Shown: positions 17,928 to 27,298, numbered from the stretch's first letter. The stretch: DNA of 64,000 nt from Paenibacillus lutimineralis (GCF_003991425.1 NZ_CP034346.1:781501-845500); one strand, 5' to 3'. Numbers and translations are program-made. The notes: generated by a model from the letters alone, not told the origin.

Positions 17928-18266
17928 CTACATCCGGTTCAGCTGGCGCTCTGCGAGCTCGCCGATCCAGGGGAGCTTAAGCCATTTTCCTTGCAGAGCA
18001 GTGAACATCAGGATGATCCACAGAAAGACGCCGAGTAGTGTCAGAAGCATATTTACGACTAGTCCGATAAATGGGATAAATCCGGTTACGGCATGGGCAA
18101 TCATGATTCCTGCGAAGAGCATAACCGATTGCAGCGCGTGGAAGAGCACGAATCTGCTTCTACGCTCGATGACGAGAAATACAACGCCGCCGACAAAAGC
18201 GAATAAATAACAGAGAAACCCGGCTATGTTCTCGTAAAGTCCGGTAGATGATTTGAACGGGGACAT
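17928..18266 (-). CDS. DUF4870 small membrane protein
   Basis: 112 aa with three to four membrane segments; the R-F-V-L-F-H-A-L-Q-S segment after helix 2 is the DUF4870/Tic20-like mark. Function unknown. ATG 18266 with GGAAGG upstream. Convergent with pbuX; 147 bp downstream of the glycosyltransferase on the same strand. Confidence 0.8.
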   Translation of the reverse strand: MSPFKSSTGLYENIAGFLCYLFAFVGGVVFLVIERRSRFVLFHALQSVMLFAGIMIAHAVTGFIPFIGLVVNMLLTLLGVFLWIILMFTALQGKWLKLPWIGELAERQLNRM

Positions 18267-18413
18267 AGAAAAGCACCTTCCTTCCCAAGAGCTTGCAGGG
18301 AAGTGAGGCGCTGATCGTAAAATGCTTCGGAATCATTCTCGACCTGACTGTCCCTGTCTCAATAAAATGTATGACGAGCCTTGGGTGGACAGAACCTTGA
18401 TTCGGACGAGCGA

Positions 18414-19598
18414 CTACAAAATGACAGAGTATTCCCCCTGACGGGTGGTTATCTCGTGCCAGAAATTTAATATATCGTCTACGATGAGCTCTGCAGCCTT
18501 TGGCTTGCGGAGCTCATTTATTTTACGTCGGACAAGAGACAGCTGATCCTCATCATGCAGCAGGGAGAGAATCTTTTCAGTGAGTTGTCTGTGACTGTTC
18601 GTAATGCACGCAATCCCTTTCTCTTGAAGATACTTGGCGTTGTTGAGCTCCTGACCGGGCACCGGGCGGTACAGAAACATCGGCAGGCAGCATTCCAACG
18701 CTTCGGCAAGCGTCAAACCTCCAGGCTTGGTCACGATACAGTCGCTTGCTCTCATCAGTGTGGCGACATGAGTGACATAGCCATATATATATAAATCTGG
18801 ATGACGGCCCATAGCTGCTCTAAGCCCGTTATTCAAACCCGTATTGCGACCACATACCACGATAACCTGAATGTTCTCTTCATGGAGGAGCCGTTCGCAG
18901 ATATTAAGAATATCCTGCATAACCCCGTAAGCGCCGGCCATAAGCAGAACGGTTTTTTTACCGGAATTGAGATAACCTGTATCTTCCGTGGTGTGGGCGG
19001 TGTCAAATAAACCCGGAAGCGATGAATGCTGCATGTCCTCGGAGAAGCTGGAACGGATCGGGATGCCCGTCACCTGGATATGTTCAGCGGGAATGCCACG
19101 GGATTCGATCTGCAGCTTCAGATCGTCTGTAGCTACGTAGTAACGATCGACATCGGGATGAATCCAGCGGCCGTGCAGGTCGAAATCGGTAATAATGTTG
19201 ATTAGCGGGATAGATTTTCCGGTCTTCTTGAGCAGTCTAGGCATAGTAAGCTGAGGGAAGGTATGGATAACGATATCAGGTTCAAATTGTTCGATGATCT
19301 GGTGCAGCTTGCGGATTCCCAAGGAGTGGAGTAAGGAATGGAGCGGGTCTCCGGGCTGCAATTCCTTGGTGGAGTTATACAGCCAGCCATATACAGAGGA
19401 TAATGACTTATAGCTGTGCATATAGACGAATTTGGTGAACTCATTCAACAAGGGGTGGGACTTGGCCATCAGATCCAGCAGGATGACCTCGCTGATCCCC
19501 TTGGCCTGCAAGCAGGCCTCAATTGCTTGAGAGGCGCGATAATGCCCGTCGCCATAGCTGGCAAAGAGAATGATGATTCTAGGCATTCTTGAGCTCAT
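18414..19598 (-). CDS. MGDG-synthase-family glycosyltransferase (UgtP-like)
   Basis: 394 aa, GT-B fold, GT28 type. The N-terminal MGDG synthase domain (about residues 15-175) opens with F-A-S-Y-G-D-G-H-Y-R-A-S, the acceptor-site glycine/His loop. The C-terminal domain has V-T-K-P-G-G-L-T-L-A-E-A-L near residue 310, the UDP-sugar site. Members transfer glucose or galactose to diacylglycerol, giving glycolipids and, in Bacillus, the LTA anchor. An LTA synthase is encoded at 50.9 kb. Peripheral membrane enzyme. ATG 19598 with CGGAGGAA upstream. The exact sugar and product are not determinable here. Confidence 0.88.
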   Translation of the reverse strand: MSSRMPRIIILFASYGDGHYRASQAIEACLQAKGISEVILLDLMAKSHPLLNEFTKFVYMHSYKSLSSVYGWLYNSTKELQPGDPLHSLLHSLGIRKLHQIIEQFEPDIVIHTFPQLTMPRLLKKTGKSIPLINIITDFDLHGRWIHPDVDRYYVATDDLKLQIESRGIPAEHIQVTGIPIRSSFSEDMQHSSLPGLFDTAHTTEDTGYLNSGKKTVLLMAGAYGVMQDILNICERLLHEENIQVIVVCGRNTGLNNGLRAAMGRHPDLYIYGYVTHVATLMRASDCIVTKPGGLTLAEALECCLPMFLYRPVPGQELNNAKYLQEKGIACITNSHRQLTEKILSLLHDEDQLSLVRRKINELRKPKAAELIVDDILNFWHEITTRQGEYSVIL

Positions 19599-19634
19599 GG
19601 GTTAGTTTCCTCCGATCCAAGATTGGCATGTTAA

Positions 19635-19670
19635 TAGAGGTTGTTGTGCTGAAGACAGGCCTTTTTGAAC
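19635..19670 (+). repeat. Repeat remnant, copy F
   Basis: AGAGGTTGTT followed at once by GTGCTGAAGACAGGCC and TTTTTGAAC: both ends of the GTTCAAAAAG family joined with the interior lost. It lies in the 550-bp gap 19599-20149. Confidence 0.6.
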
Positions 19671-19750
19671 ACGCACTAATAATATGCCGGGCCTGAGTAT
19701 ATCTTAACAAGGGGCTTACTTTATATTAACCTATAATTGTAAAATAAATG

Positions 19751-19854
19751 AGTGATCCACAAAAAAGAGAATGCCCTAGCTGTATTTAACTGGGACGTTA
19801 TGAAGGAGTGCACCTGGATGCACCGGCCTTCGTGCTGAAACCGAAATTTTTGAA
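19751..19854 (+). repeat. Degenerate repeat, copy G
   Basis: The right half (CTTCGTGCTGAAACCG then TTTTTGAAC) is clearly of the family; the left end is degraded (near 19751-19764). Downstream a TACAAT -10 at 19909-19914 may start a long leader into the small gene at 20150. The leader holds only a small ACACTA/TAGTGT hairpin (20022-20037). Confidence 0.45.
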
Positions 19855-20149
19855 CTTACACTAAAAATAGGTATTAGGAAGAAAGCTGAAACATGAAGCT
19901 GAATATGTTACAATAGAATAGATAGGAGGTTTTTTCCAAATCATTGCACCGCGTTGATACTGACGTATACTGCAAGACGCTTTTTCCACTGTTCTTGATC
20001 TAACGAGAGTCTCATTGGGGCACACTAATCATAGTGTCTTACGAAAAGGTGGGAGCAAAGAATCTTTATAACTTCATGATTTTACAACCGTGCTTTTAGA
20101 GTTCTCATGATCGGGGCATTTATTTCAAGCGTTCTGGGAGGGAATTAGT

Positions 20150-20338
20150 ATGGCTACAAAAGGTCATAATGAAGTGAAGGAAAGCTTGCGGGAGATGACC
20201 CGGATATTCAAGCCGAAGGATCCGAAGAAGTTCGTGAAGGAATATGTCAGGAAGTATCGGATAATGGGGGGCTATGAGGAAGAACTAACTCTTATTGTTG
20301 AGAATGAGTTGGATAAATTGGATTCGTCGGTTTCCTGA
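20150..20338 (+). CDS. Small basic protein of unknown function
   Basis: 62 aa, highly charged, with no membrane segment. Not recognised. It has a lysine-rich centre (F-K-P-K-D-P-K-K-F-V-K-E-Y) and an acidic helical end. ATG 20150 with GGGAGGG 6-7 nt upstream. A perfect 10-bp inverted repeat (TTCCTGATAT / ATATCAGGAA, 20332-20354) overlaps its stop codon. Confidence 0.65.
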   Translation: MATKGHNEVKESLREMTRIFKPKDPKKFVKEYVRKYRIMGGYEEELTLIVENELDKLDSSVS

Positions 20339-20393
20339 TATTACATATCAGGAAGGACTATAACGTGTTTAATCAGGAACTCCTGAATATAAT

Positions 20394-20427
20394 CGTCCTG
20401 GCGGATAATAGCCGGGACGTTTTTTTC
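20394..20427 (+). terminator. Intrinsic terminator after the small gene
   Basis: CGTCC with GGC, pairing with GCC and GGACG, followed by T7. Confidence 0.8.
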
Positions 20428-20525
20428 TTCTGTTCCGAAACATATAAATACAATAACAAGTATAGAGCCTCGAGCTTCTATGCAAATACTCAATAATTTA
20501 TTTGGCAGAAAGGAAGTGCCTTGAC

Positions 20526-21275
20526 GTGAAGGTGGGCTTGAAATCGAAGGAGGAAATTGCAAGGATCAAGGAAGCAGGAGAGATTCTGGCTGATTGTCAT
20601 AAAAGAATTTCTGAATTCATTGCTCCCGGAATTACAACATTGGAGATTGATGCTTTTGTGGAGAAATATTTGGCCGATAGGGGGGCTACTCCGGAGCAGA
20701 AGGGCTATCGGGGATTCCCTTTTGCCACCTGTGCATCGGTTAATGAAGTGGTATGCCACGGCTTCCCGAACAACAAGGAGCTGCGCGAAGGGGACATCGT
20801 GACGATCGACCTCGTCGTGAACAAGAAGGGTTGGCTGGCCGATTCGGCCTGGACCTACCCAGTTAGCAAGATTAGCAGCGAGGCCAAGCGACTGATGGAA
20901 GTCACCGAGCAGGCTCTCTATGCCGGAATTGCCCAGGCCGTGCCAGGGAATCGTATCGGAGATATCGGCTATGCGGTTGGACGCTGTGCGGAAGAAGCGA
21001 ATATGGGGATAGTGAAGGCACTGATCGGCCATGGGATTGGACGGAAGATGCATGAAGCACCAGACGTGCCGAACTTTGGACGTGCGCATAGCGGCATGAT
21101 TATTAAGGCCGGGATGGTATTCACAATCGAGCCGATCTTTACGCTTGGAGATACAGGAGCGGTACTGTGGGATAATGACGGCTGGACGATCCGGTCAGCG
21201 GATGGAACTCTAGGTGCACATTTTGAGCATACTTTGGCAGTTCTGGAAGATGGACCGGTCATTTTAACAAAATAA
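20526..21275 (+). CDS. map: Methionine aminopeptidase, type I
   Basis: 249 aa from GTG 20526, which has AAAGGAAG about 9 nt upstream; an in-frame TTG at 20502 precedes the ribosome site. Pita-bread fold with the catalytic H (V-V-C-H-G-F-P) and metal ligands D (D-I-V-T-I-D-L), D (D-S-A-W-T), H (I-G-H-G-I-G), E (F-T-I-E-P) and E (F-E-H-T). Removes initiator Met from nascent proteins in the cytosol. Here it stands alone, outside the ribosomal-protein cluster where map usually lies, so it may be a second copy. Confidence 0.95.
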   Translation: MKVGLKSKEEIARIKEAGEILADCHKRISEFIAPGITTLEIDAFVEKYLADRGATPEQKGYRGFPFATCASVNEVVCHGFPNNKELREGDIVTIDLVVNKKGWLADSAWTYPVSKISSEAKRLMEVTEQALYAGIAQAVPGNRIGDIGYAVGRCAEEANMGIVKALIGHGIGRKMHEAPDVPNFGRAHSGMIIKAGMVFTIEPIFTLGDTGAVLWDNDGWTIRSADGTLGAHFEHTLAVLEDGPVILTK

Positions 21276-21285
21276 ATTTGAGGAA

Positions 21286-21308
21286 AAGAGAGCTCAGCTC
21301 TCTTTTTT
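21286..21308 (+). terminator. Intrinsic terminator of map
   Basis: AAGAGAGCT / AGCTCTCT with a 1-nt centre, followed by T6. Confidence 0.85.
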
Positions 21309-21398
21309 AATACAATGTTCAAATAATGTTAAACGAAATGTCAAAAATGGCAGAATTGCGTCAAACGCTGGAATGGAGCGCGAGTTGGGATCAAATAG

Positions 21399-21422
21399 AC
21401 AGGCCTTTAGGGCCTGTTTTTT
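21399..21422 (+). terminator. Second hairpin terminator before the cta operon
   Basis: ACAGGCC / GGCCTGT with a 5-nt loop and T6. It isolates the cta promoter from map. Confidence 0.75.
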
Positions 21423-21426
21423 GGTT

Positions 21427-21440
21427 TGGAAACGTTGACA
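21427..21440 (+). promoter_or_regulatory. cre box of the cytochrome oxidase operon
   Basis: TGGAAACGTTGACA fits the CcpA consensus TGNAANCGNTNNCA at every defined position. It lies about 61 bp upstream of the -35. CcpA control of the cta genes is known in Bacillus; here it is inferred. Confidence 0.7.
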
Positions 21441-21500
21441 AACATTGATACAATGCACTTTTCCGGATATTTGAACATTTTGTGAACTGACTATGATTCA

Positions 21501-21529
21501 TTGACAAAAGATGGGTTCAATCATATATT
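21501..21529 (+). promoter_or_regulatory. Sigma-A promoter of coxB-ctaDEF
   Basis: TTGACA (21501-21506), 17-bp spacer, TATATT (21524-21529); the coxB start is about 120 bp downstream. Confidence 0.75.
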
Positions 21530-21656
21530 TAATAGGTGATTGTTATAATTGACAAGAGTGCATCTATTGTGCTAAAAGTCGTGTCTTGTTTACTGGAAAT
21601 GCAACATCTTTGTACTCGTACATATCGGGAGAAAACGTAAAGTGGGGTAGATCAAA

Positions 21657-22712
21657 ATGATGAAACCTGGAAAGGCTTTTAAACGGCTTGTCCCCCTGTT
21701 CCTCGGCATTTCGCTCCTGCTCTCCGCGTGCGGACGCGAGGACTTGTCTGCGCTTAGACCGCAGGGGCCTGTAGCGGAAGGACAGTTCGGGCTGATTAAG
21801 CTGGCGATTTCCATCATGGTCGGGGTTATGATCGTCGTGTTCGGAATAGCCGCCTATGTTCTGATTCGATTCCGTCGTAAGCCGGGACAGAATGAAGTAC
21901 CTAAGCAGGTAGAAGGGAGCTTTAAGCTGGAGGTTCTGTGGACGGCCATCCCTTTGGTGCTTGTATTGATCCTGGCGGTGCCTACGGTTCAGAAGGTCTT
22001 TGCCTTTGGCGAAGATTATTCTAAGGATAAGAATGCAGTTAAGGTCAATGTGACATCGCATCTATTCTGGTGGGAATTCTCCTATCCGGATTATGGTGTG
22101 ACGACGGCACAGGATCTGATTATTCCGACTGGCAAGAAGATTGCTTTGCAACTGCGCACGGCTGATGTACTGCACTCCTTCTGGGTCCCATCTCTGGCGG
22201 GCAAGACGGATACCAATACAGACGGAACGGTTAACAAAGCCTGGTTGGAAGCCTCTAAGGAAGGCGTGTATCTCGGAAAATGCGCCGAACTCTGCGGTCC
22301 ATCCCACGCTTTTATGGAGTTCAAGGTGAAAGCGGTTAGCGACGAATCGTTCAAGAAGTGGATCGAAGCGATGAAGGCTCCTGCCGTGCTGCCGGAGGAT
22401 CCGGCTGTTGCAGAAGTGTTCAAGAGTCAATGTTTGACCTGTCATGCGGTTGGCGATCAAGGAGGGCCGGCGGCACCGAACTTAACGGGTATCGGCAGCA
22501 GGGAGAGCGTGGCTAGTATATTGCTGAATGAAGGGGCCTCGGGTAAACCGGGGGACCGCAAACCGGTCAAGGATAATTTGGTCGAATGGCTGGAGGATCC
22601 ACAAGCGGTGAAGCCAGGCAATAAAATGCCGGCACCTAAAGATTTAGGGCTGACGGATGATCAGATCGAAGCGATCGCCCAGTACCTAGCTGACTATAAA
22701 TTATCTTACTGA
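21657..22712 (+). CDS. ctaC: Cytochrome c oxidase subunit II with fused cytochrome c (caa3 type)
   Basis: 351 aa. Lipoprotein signal (L-L-L-S-A-C, Cys about residue 23), two membrane helices (about 40-65 and 85-110), then the CuA cupredoxin domain with H in V-L-H-S-F-W-V-P and C-A-E-L-C-G-P-S-H-A-F-M near residues 205-215. A cytochrome c domain follows (about 245-351) with haem motif C-L-T-C-H near 259 and axial Met in N-K-M-P-A near 322. It accepts electrons from cytochrome c and passes them to subunit I. First gene of the operon. Confidence 0.95.
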   Translation: MMKPGKAFKRLVPLFLGISLLLSACGREDLSALRPQGPVAEGQFGLIKLAISIMVGVMIVVFGIAAYVLIRFRRKPGQNEVPKQVEGSFKLEVLWTAIPLVLVLILAVPTVQKVFAFGEDYSKDKNAVKVNVTSHLFWWEFSYPDYGVTTAQDLIIPTGKKIALQLRTADVLHSFWVPSLAGKTDTNTDGTVNKAWLEASKEGVYLGKCAELCGPSHAFMEFKVKAVSDESFKKWIEAMKAPAVLPEDPAVAEVFKSQCLTCHAVGDQGGPAAPNLTGIGSRESVASILLNEGASGKPGDRKPVKDNLVEWLEDPQAVKPGNKMPAPKDLGLTDDQIEAIAQYLADYKLSY

Positions 22713-22776
22713 TCCGATGCCACTTCTGGCATGAACGGCAATTCTAAGGCAAAGGAACTTAAAGGGGGTACAAACC

Positions 22777-24666
22777 TTGGCTCACGCTCATACTGTTAAG
22801 CGGCACAAGGGATTGATGGACTGGCTGACTACAGTCGATCACAAGAAGATCGCTATTCTGTATTTGGTCGCTGGTGCTCTGTTCTTTGGTATCGGCGGGA
22901 TTGAAGCGCTGTTGATTCGCGTTCAGCTGGCGAAACCGATGAATGATTTCGTAACGGCGCAGCAGTTCAATGAATTGATTACGATGCACGGCACGACGAT
23001 GATTTTCCTCGGGGTAATGCCTGTCATTTTCGCACTGATGAACGCGGTGATTCCGCTGCAGATCGGCGCACGTGACGTAGCGTTCCCGTTCTTGAATTCG
23101 CTTGGCTTCTGGACGTTCCTGTTCGGCGGCTTGCTGCTTAATCTCAGCTGGTTTATAGGAGGGGCTCCTGATGCGGGCTGGACGGCTTATACTCCGCTGT
23201 CATCGACCGAATACAGCTTGACGCATGGCGTCGATTTCTATACGATCGGCCTGCAGATTGCTGGTCTGGGTACATTGATCGGGGGTATCAACTTCCTGGC
23301 TACGATCATTACCATGCGTGCGCCAGGCATGTCATATATGCGGATGCCGATGTTCACGTGGACGTCGTTCGTCACTTCGGCAATGATTCTGTTCGCATTC
23401 CCGGCCGTTACGGTTGGTCTTGTACTGTTAACGTTCGATCGAATTCTGGGAGCGAATTTCTTCAATGTCAGCGCTGGGGGCAACCCAGTACTCTGGCAGC
23501 ATATCTTCTGGATCTTCGGACACCCTGAAGTATATATTCTAATTCTTCCGGCCTTCGGTATGATATCCGAGGTGGTAAGCACATTCTCGCGCAAGCGTCT
23601 GTTCGGTTACAGCTCGATGGTGTTCGCTACGATCCTGATCGCCTTCCTCGGCTTCATGGTCTGGGCTCACCATATGTTCACGACCGGACTTGGCCCAGTG
23701 GCCAACGCATTGTTCTCCATCGCGACGATGTTGATCGCGGTTCCGACGGGAATCAAGATTTTCAATTGGCTATTCACGATGTGGGGCGGTCAAATCCGTT
23801 TTACGACACCAAATCTGTTCGCTGTTGGCTTCATCCCGACCTTCGTTATGGGGGGAGTTACCGGCGTGATGTTGGCTTCGGCTCCGGCGGACTATCAATA
23901 TCATGATACTTACTTTGTCGTTGCACACTTCCACTACGTAATCGTAGGTGGTCTCGTACTGGGTTTATTCGCGGGTCTTCACTATTGGTGGCCTAAGATG
24001 TTCGGCCGGATGCTTAGCGAGAAGCTGGGCAAGCTGGAATTCTGGACATTCATTATCGGCTTCCATATGACCTTCTTCGTACAGCATTTCCTTGGGTTGA
24101 TCGGTATGCAGCGTCGTGTATTTACATATTTGCCGAACCAAGGCTTTGATCTCATGAACCTGATCAGTACGATTGGCGCATTCTTGATGGGGGTTGGGGT
24201 AATCGTATTCCTGATCAATATCGGAATTACTGCTGCTAAGCCAAGAAATGCCTCGAATGATCCTTGGGAAGATGGACGTACACTGGAATGGACAATGCCT
24301 TCCCCACCTCCAGAGTACAACTTCAAGCAAATCCCGCTTGTTCGTGGACTTGATGCATTTTGGAAAGAGAAGATGGCAGGCAATAAGGAGATGACTCCGG
24401 CTGAACCGGTCGGTTCGATCCACATGCCGTCGCCGACGATTCTTCCGTTTATTATGTCAGTGGGTCTATTCATCGCTGGCCTTGGATTTATGTTCACGAG
24501 CGATGACTTCGGCAACAGCTTCATGAACTTCATCTTTAGCAACTATATCGTTACAGGTATCGGCCTGGCGATTACATTTGGAAGTATGCTGGTCCGCTCG
24601 CTGTATGACGATCATGGCTGGCATATCGAACCGTCTGAATTGAATGAGAAGGGGGTAAAAGCATGA
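22777..24666 (+). CDS. ctaD: Cytochrome c oxidase subunit I
   Basis: 629 aa, TTG start with GGGGG upstream. At least twelve core membrane helices with the haem-copper ligands: H in M-H-G-T-T-M (haem a), W-x-x-G-H-P-E-V-Y-I (CuB His and crosslinked Tyr), A-H-H-M-F (CuB His pair), and H-F-H-Y-V (haem a3/a). The A1-type K- and D-channel surroundings look intact. The catalytic subunit reduces O2 and pumps protons. The stop overlaps ctaE by 4 bp. Confidence 0.97.
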   Translation: MAHAHTVKRHKGLMDWLTTVDHKKIAILYLVAGALFFGIGGIEALLIRVQLAKPMNDFVTAQQFNELITMHGTTMIFLGVMPVIFALMNAVIPLQIGARDVAFPFLNSLGFWTFLFGGLLLNLSWFIGGAPDAGWTAYTPLSSTEYSLTHGVDFYTIGLQIAGLGTLIGGINFLATIITMRAPGMSYMRMPMFTWTSFVTSAMILFAFPAVTVGLVLLTFDRILGANFFNVSAGGNPVLWQHIFWIFGHPEVYILILPAFGMISEVVSTFSRKRLFGYSSMVFATILIAFLGFMVWAHHMFTTGLGPVANALFSIATMLIAVPTGIKIFNWLFTMWGGQIRFTTPNLFAVGFIPTFVMGGVTGVMLASAPADYQYHDTYFVVAHFHYVIVGGLVLGLFAGLHYWWPKMFGRMLSEKLGKLEFWTFIIGFHMTFFVQHFLGLIGMQRRVFTYLPNQGFDLMNLISTIGAFLMGVGVIVFLINIGITAAKPRNASNDPWEDGRTLEWTMPSPPPEYNFKQIPLVRGLDAFWKEKMAGNKEMTPAEPVGSIHMPSPTILPFIMSVGLFIAGLGFMFTSDDFGNSFMNFIFSNYIVTGIGLAITFGSMLVRSLYDDHGWHIEPSELNEKGVKA

Positions 24667-25289
24667 CGACACCTCACGCAGAGCAAGCGACGAACGTCCT
24701 TCCCCATGAACCAGAGAAAGCTACGCTGGAAGGTCGCAATAAAGTGCTCGGCTTCTGGCTCTTCCTTGGTGGGGAGGCTGTATTGTTCGGCACGCTGTTC
24801 GCAACCTTCTTAACACTTAGAAATCAAGTGGCAGACGGTCCGTCTGCTAGTGAATTGTTCAGTCTGCCGATCACAGCAGCGGCGACCTTCATCCTGTTAG
24901 TAAGCAGCTTGACTAGCGTATTCGCAGTTCAGGCGCTGCACCGTGGCAATCGCAGTTCATTGGCGAAGTGGCTGGGTATTACTGTATTGCTTGGCCTGGC
25001 GTTCCTGGTGCTGGAAATCTATGAATTTACGGAATACATGCATGAAGGATATAGCATGACGACAAGCGCGTTTAGTTCTGCCTTCTATACTCTAGTCGGA
25101 TTCCACGGCGCGCACGTCTTGTTCGGGATTTTATGGATTTCAGTCATCATCGGCCAGCTATACAAGAAGGGATTGACCGTGGTAACTGCTCCGAAAGTTT
25201 ATGTGTCGGCGATGTATTGGCACTTTATCGACGTCGTATGGGTATTTATCTTCACCGTAGTATACCTGCTTGGAAAGGTGGTAGGTTAG
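24663..25289 (+). CDS. ctaE: Cytochrome c oxidase subunit III
   Basis: 208 aa with five membrane helices and the short N-terminus typical of caa3 enzymes. Subunit III marks include G-F-W-L-F-L-G-G-E, G-F-H-G-A-H-V-L-F-G and W-H-F-I-D-V-V-W. It stabilises subunit I and oxygen access. ATG overlaps the ctaD stop. Confidence 0.95.
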   Translation: MTTPHAEQATNVLPHEPEKATLEGRNKVLGFWLFLGGEAVLFGTLFATFLTLRNQVADGPSASELFSLPITAAATFILLVSSLTSVFAVQALHRGNRSSLAKWLGITVLLGLAFLVLEIYEFTEYMHEGYSMTTSAFSSAFYTLVGFHGAHVLFGILWISVIIGQLYKKGLTVVTAPKVYVSAMYWHFIDVVWVFIFTVVYLLGKVVG

Positions 25290-25290
25290 C

Positions 25291-25611
25291 ATGACAAATC
25301 ACGATTCGAATGGCGGCACAACGATTAAGCATCGGCATCGCCAGGAAGGACCGCAGAAGCATGTCATTGCGTTTATATTCTCCATCGTTCTAACCTTGAT
25401 CGCTTTCGCTTCCGTTGCAGCAGGTGGAGTCAATACGGCCTTTACCGTTCTGCTCTTGCTTGTGATGGCTGTGCTTCAGGTGCTCGTACAACTGGGCTAC
25501 TGGATGCATCTGAAGGACAAAGGGCATATGATTCCAATTCTGTTTATGGCCGGTGGATTCTTCGTTGCTGGCTTGGCGATTATCGCCGCGTTATACTGGA
25601 TGTGGTGGTAA
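25291..25611 (+). CDS. ctaF: Cytochrome c oxidase subunit IV
   Basis: 106 aa. A charged, His-rich N-terminus is followed by three membrane helices with the Q-x-x-V-Q-L-G-Y-W-M-H-L-K-D segment of COX4/CyoD proteins. A structural subunit, translationally coupled to ctaE (1-nt gap). Confidence 0.92.
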   Translation: MTNHDSNGGTTIKHRHRQEGPQKHVIAFIFSIVLTLIAFASVAAGGVNTAFTVLLLLVMAVLQVLVQLGYWMHLKDKGHMIPILFMAGGFFVAGLAIIAALYWMWW

Positions 25612-25619
25612 TAGATATG

Positions 25620-25648
25620 AGGAGGGCTTGATTCCAAGCCCTCTTTTT
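25620..25648 (+). terminator. Intrinsic terminator of ctaCDEF
   Basis: GAGGGCTTG / CAAGCCCTC with a 4-nt loop and T5. Confidence 0.88.
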
Positions 25649-25828
25649 ATGTATAAATATAGAGGGAGTATGATTTATGTCATACATAGTGAATGGAAAC
25701 GGATATCGCCCATCTGGCAGGGGGAGAACCGTTTTTACTTGTATTAGTGGAAATTTTGCAGATAGGCACAAGGGTGCAAATGTTCATCATATCGACAGAA
25801 TCGAGGTCTCCAGGAAGGAGGGGTTCGT

Positions 25829-26764
25829 GTGCTCGGATTAGAATATTTTACATTTACACAGGTATGGAGTCCAATTGTATTAGCGCTTGTCCTGCTGATT
25901 ACGGCGGGATACTTCGTATTGATTGGACCGCTTAGCGAGAAATACGGCCAAGGGGAGAAGGTATCTCTGAACAGGAGGCTGCTATTCTTGCTTGGACTGG
26001 CCTTGCTATACATGGCTCAGGGTGGTCCGGTGGAATTGCTCGGCCATATCATGTTCAGCTTCCATATGATTAGCATGGCACTTTCGTATTTGCTGGCTCC
26101 GCCGCTTCTAATGCTTGGTATCCCTGTCTGGGTATGGCGTGGAATCGTATCTTTGCTCAGAAGGAGCCCGCTGCGTACGCTGAAATTCTTCACCCATCCG
26201 GTCGTTGCAGCGATTGTATTTAATGGGCTATTCTCTTTCTATCACATCCCCGTGATTCACGATTATGTGATGCTTCATTTTGGAGTGCACCGGCTGTACT
26301 ATGTTGTGTTGTTCATTGCGTCAGTGCTGATGTGGTGGACCTTAGTGGATCCACTGCCGGATATGGCTGCGGGGAAGGGAGTCAAGAAGATCGGCTTTAT
26401 TTTTCTCAATATGGTACTCCTGACTCCGGCGTGCGGATTAATTATTTTTGCGACAGACCCTCTGTATGCGACTTACAGTGATCCGGTCGTCTGGTCCAAG
26501 GCGATGGGCTATTGCATTCCTGGCGATACGACGATGCTGCTAAGCCAGTTCGGCGGCCCGCAATTCTTTGGCTATCTGGAACCCGTTGTCGATCAGCAGG
26601 TAGGTGGGATTCTGATGAAGTTCATTCAGGAGATTATCTTTGCCTCGATGCTTGCCTACGTGTTCTTTCATTGGTACAGGCAGGAGAACCGCAGTGAAGA
26701 TGATGAAGAGATTGTGCCTGTGCCAGAAGAATACGCTCCCTCAAGCGAGCTGAAACAAATATAA
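25829..26764 (+). CDS. ctaG: Cytochrome oxidase assembly factor CtaG (caa3_CtaG family)
   Basis: 311 aa with about seven membrane segments; G-H-I-M-F-S-F-H-M and H-P-V-V-A-A-I are typical of Bacillus CtaG. Needed for formation of active caa3 oxidase, probably in CuB site assembly. GTG 25829 with AAGGAGG upstream. It follows the ctaF terminator by 180 bp; no gene was seen in that gap. Confidence 0.92.
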   Translation: MLGLEYFTFTQVWSPIVLALVLLITAGYFVLIGPLSEKYGQGEKVSLNRRLLFLLGLALLYMAQGGPVELLGHIMFSFHMISMALSYLLAPPLLMLGIPVWVWRGIVSLLRRSPLRTLKFFTHPVVAAIVFNGLFSFYHIPVIHDYVMLHFGVHRLYYVVLFIASVLMWWTLVDPLPDMAAGKGVKKIGFIFLNMVLLTPACGLIIFATDPLYATYSDPVVWSKAMGYCIPGDTTMLLSQFGGPQFFGYLEPVVDQQVGGILMKFIQEIIFASMLAYVFFHWYRQENRSEDDEEIVPVPEEYAPSSELKQI

Positions 26765-26781
26765 CAAGCAGGAGGATGATC

Positions 26782-27246
26782 ATGGACATTTATACATTAT
26801 TTCCGACGATCAGTACAGCGTTCATCGTAATTAGTGCAATACTGGTTGCAATCGGATGGGCGCTGATTATTAAAGGGAAGCGCGAGGCGCATAAGAAGAC
26901 GATGATCGCGGCTGCGGTTGCGGCCTTGCTATTTTTCATTATTTATACGTCCAGGACGGTGTTTGTCGGCAATACCGCATGGGGAGGACCGGATAATCTG
27001 AAGGTATATTATCACATCTTCTTGATCTTCCACATTGTTCTCGCAACTGTAGCGGCGGTATTTGGAATTACGACGTTAGTACTCGGATTCAAGGCGAAAT
27101 ACGCTAAGCACCGTAAGTGGGGACGCACAACGTCGGTGATCTGGTTCTTTACGGCGATTACCGGTGTTGCTGTATATGTACTATTGTATCTGATGTATCC
27201 TGGCGGACACACGAAGCCGGTATGGGAAGTAATACTGGGCGCCTGA
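26782..27246 (+). CDS. DUF420 membrane protein (CtaM/YozB type)
   Basis: 154 aa with four to five membrane segments and the DUF420 layout, including H-I-F-L-I-F-H-I-V-L-A and H-R-K-W-G-R. CtaM homologues are needed for maturation of haem-copper oxidases in staphylococci, which fits its place after ctaG. ATG 26782 sits 6 nt after GGAGG; ATG 26776 abuts the site. Confidence 0.85.
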   Translation: MDIYTLFPTISTAFIVISAILVAIGWALIIKGKREAHKKTMIAAAVAALLFFIIYTSRTVFVGNTAWGGPDNLKVYYHIFLIFHIVLATVAAVFGITTLVLGFKAKYAKHRKWGRTTSVIWFFTAITGVAVYVLLYLMYPGGHTKPVWEVILGA

Positions 27247-27298
27247 TCTAGCAGTTAAATGCTGCTGCCTATAGCTAAAATGCGGCGAAACCGCGCAT

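Noticed and set aside
19920..20149. T-box or riboswitch leader before the 62-aa gene
   Set aside because: The 230-nt stretch lacks a T-box motif or a recognisable aptamer; only a small hairpin was found.
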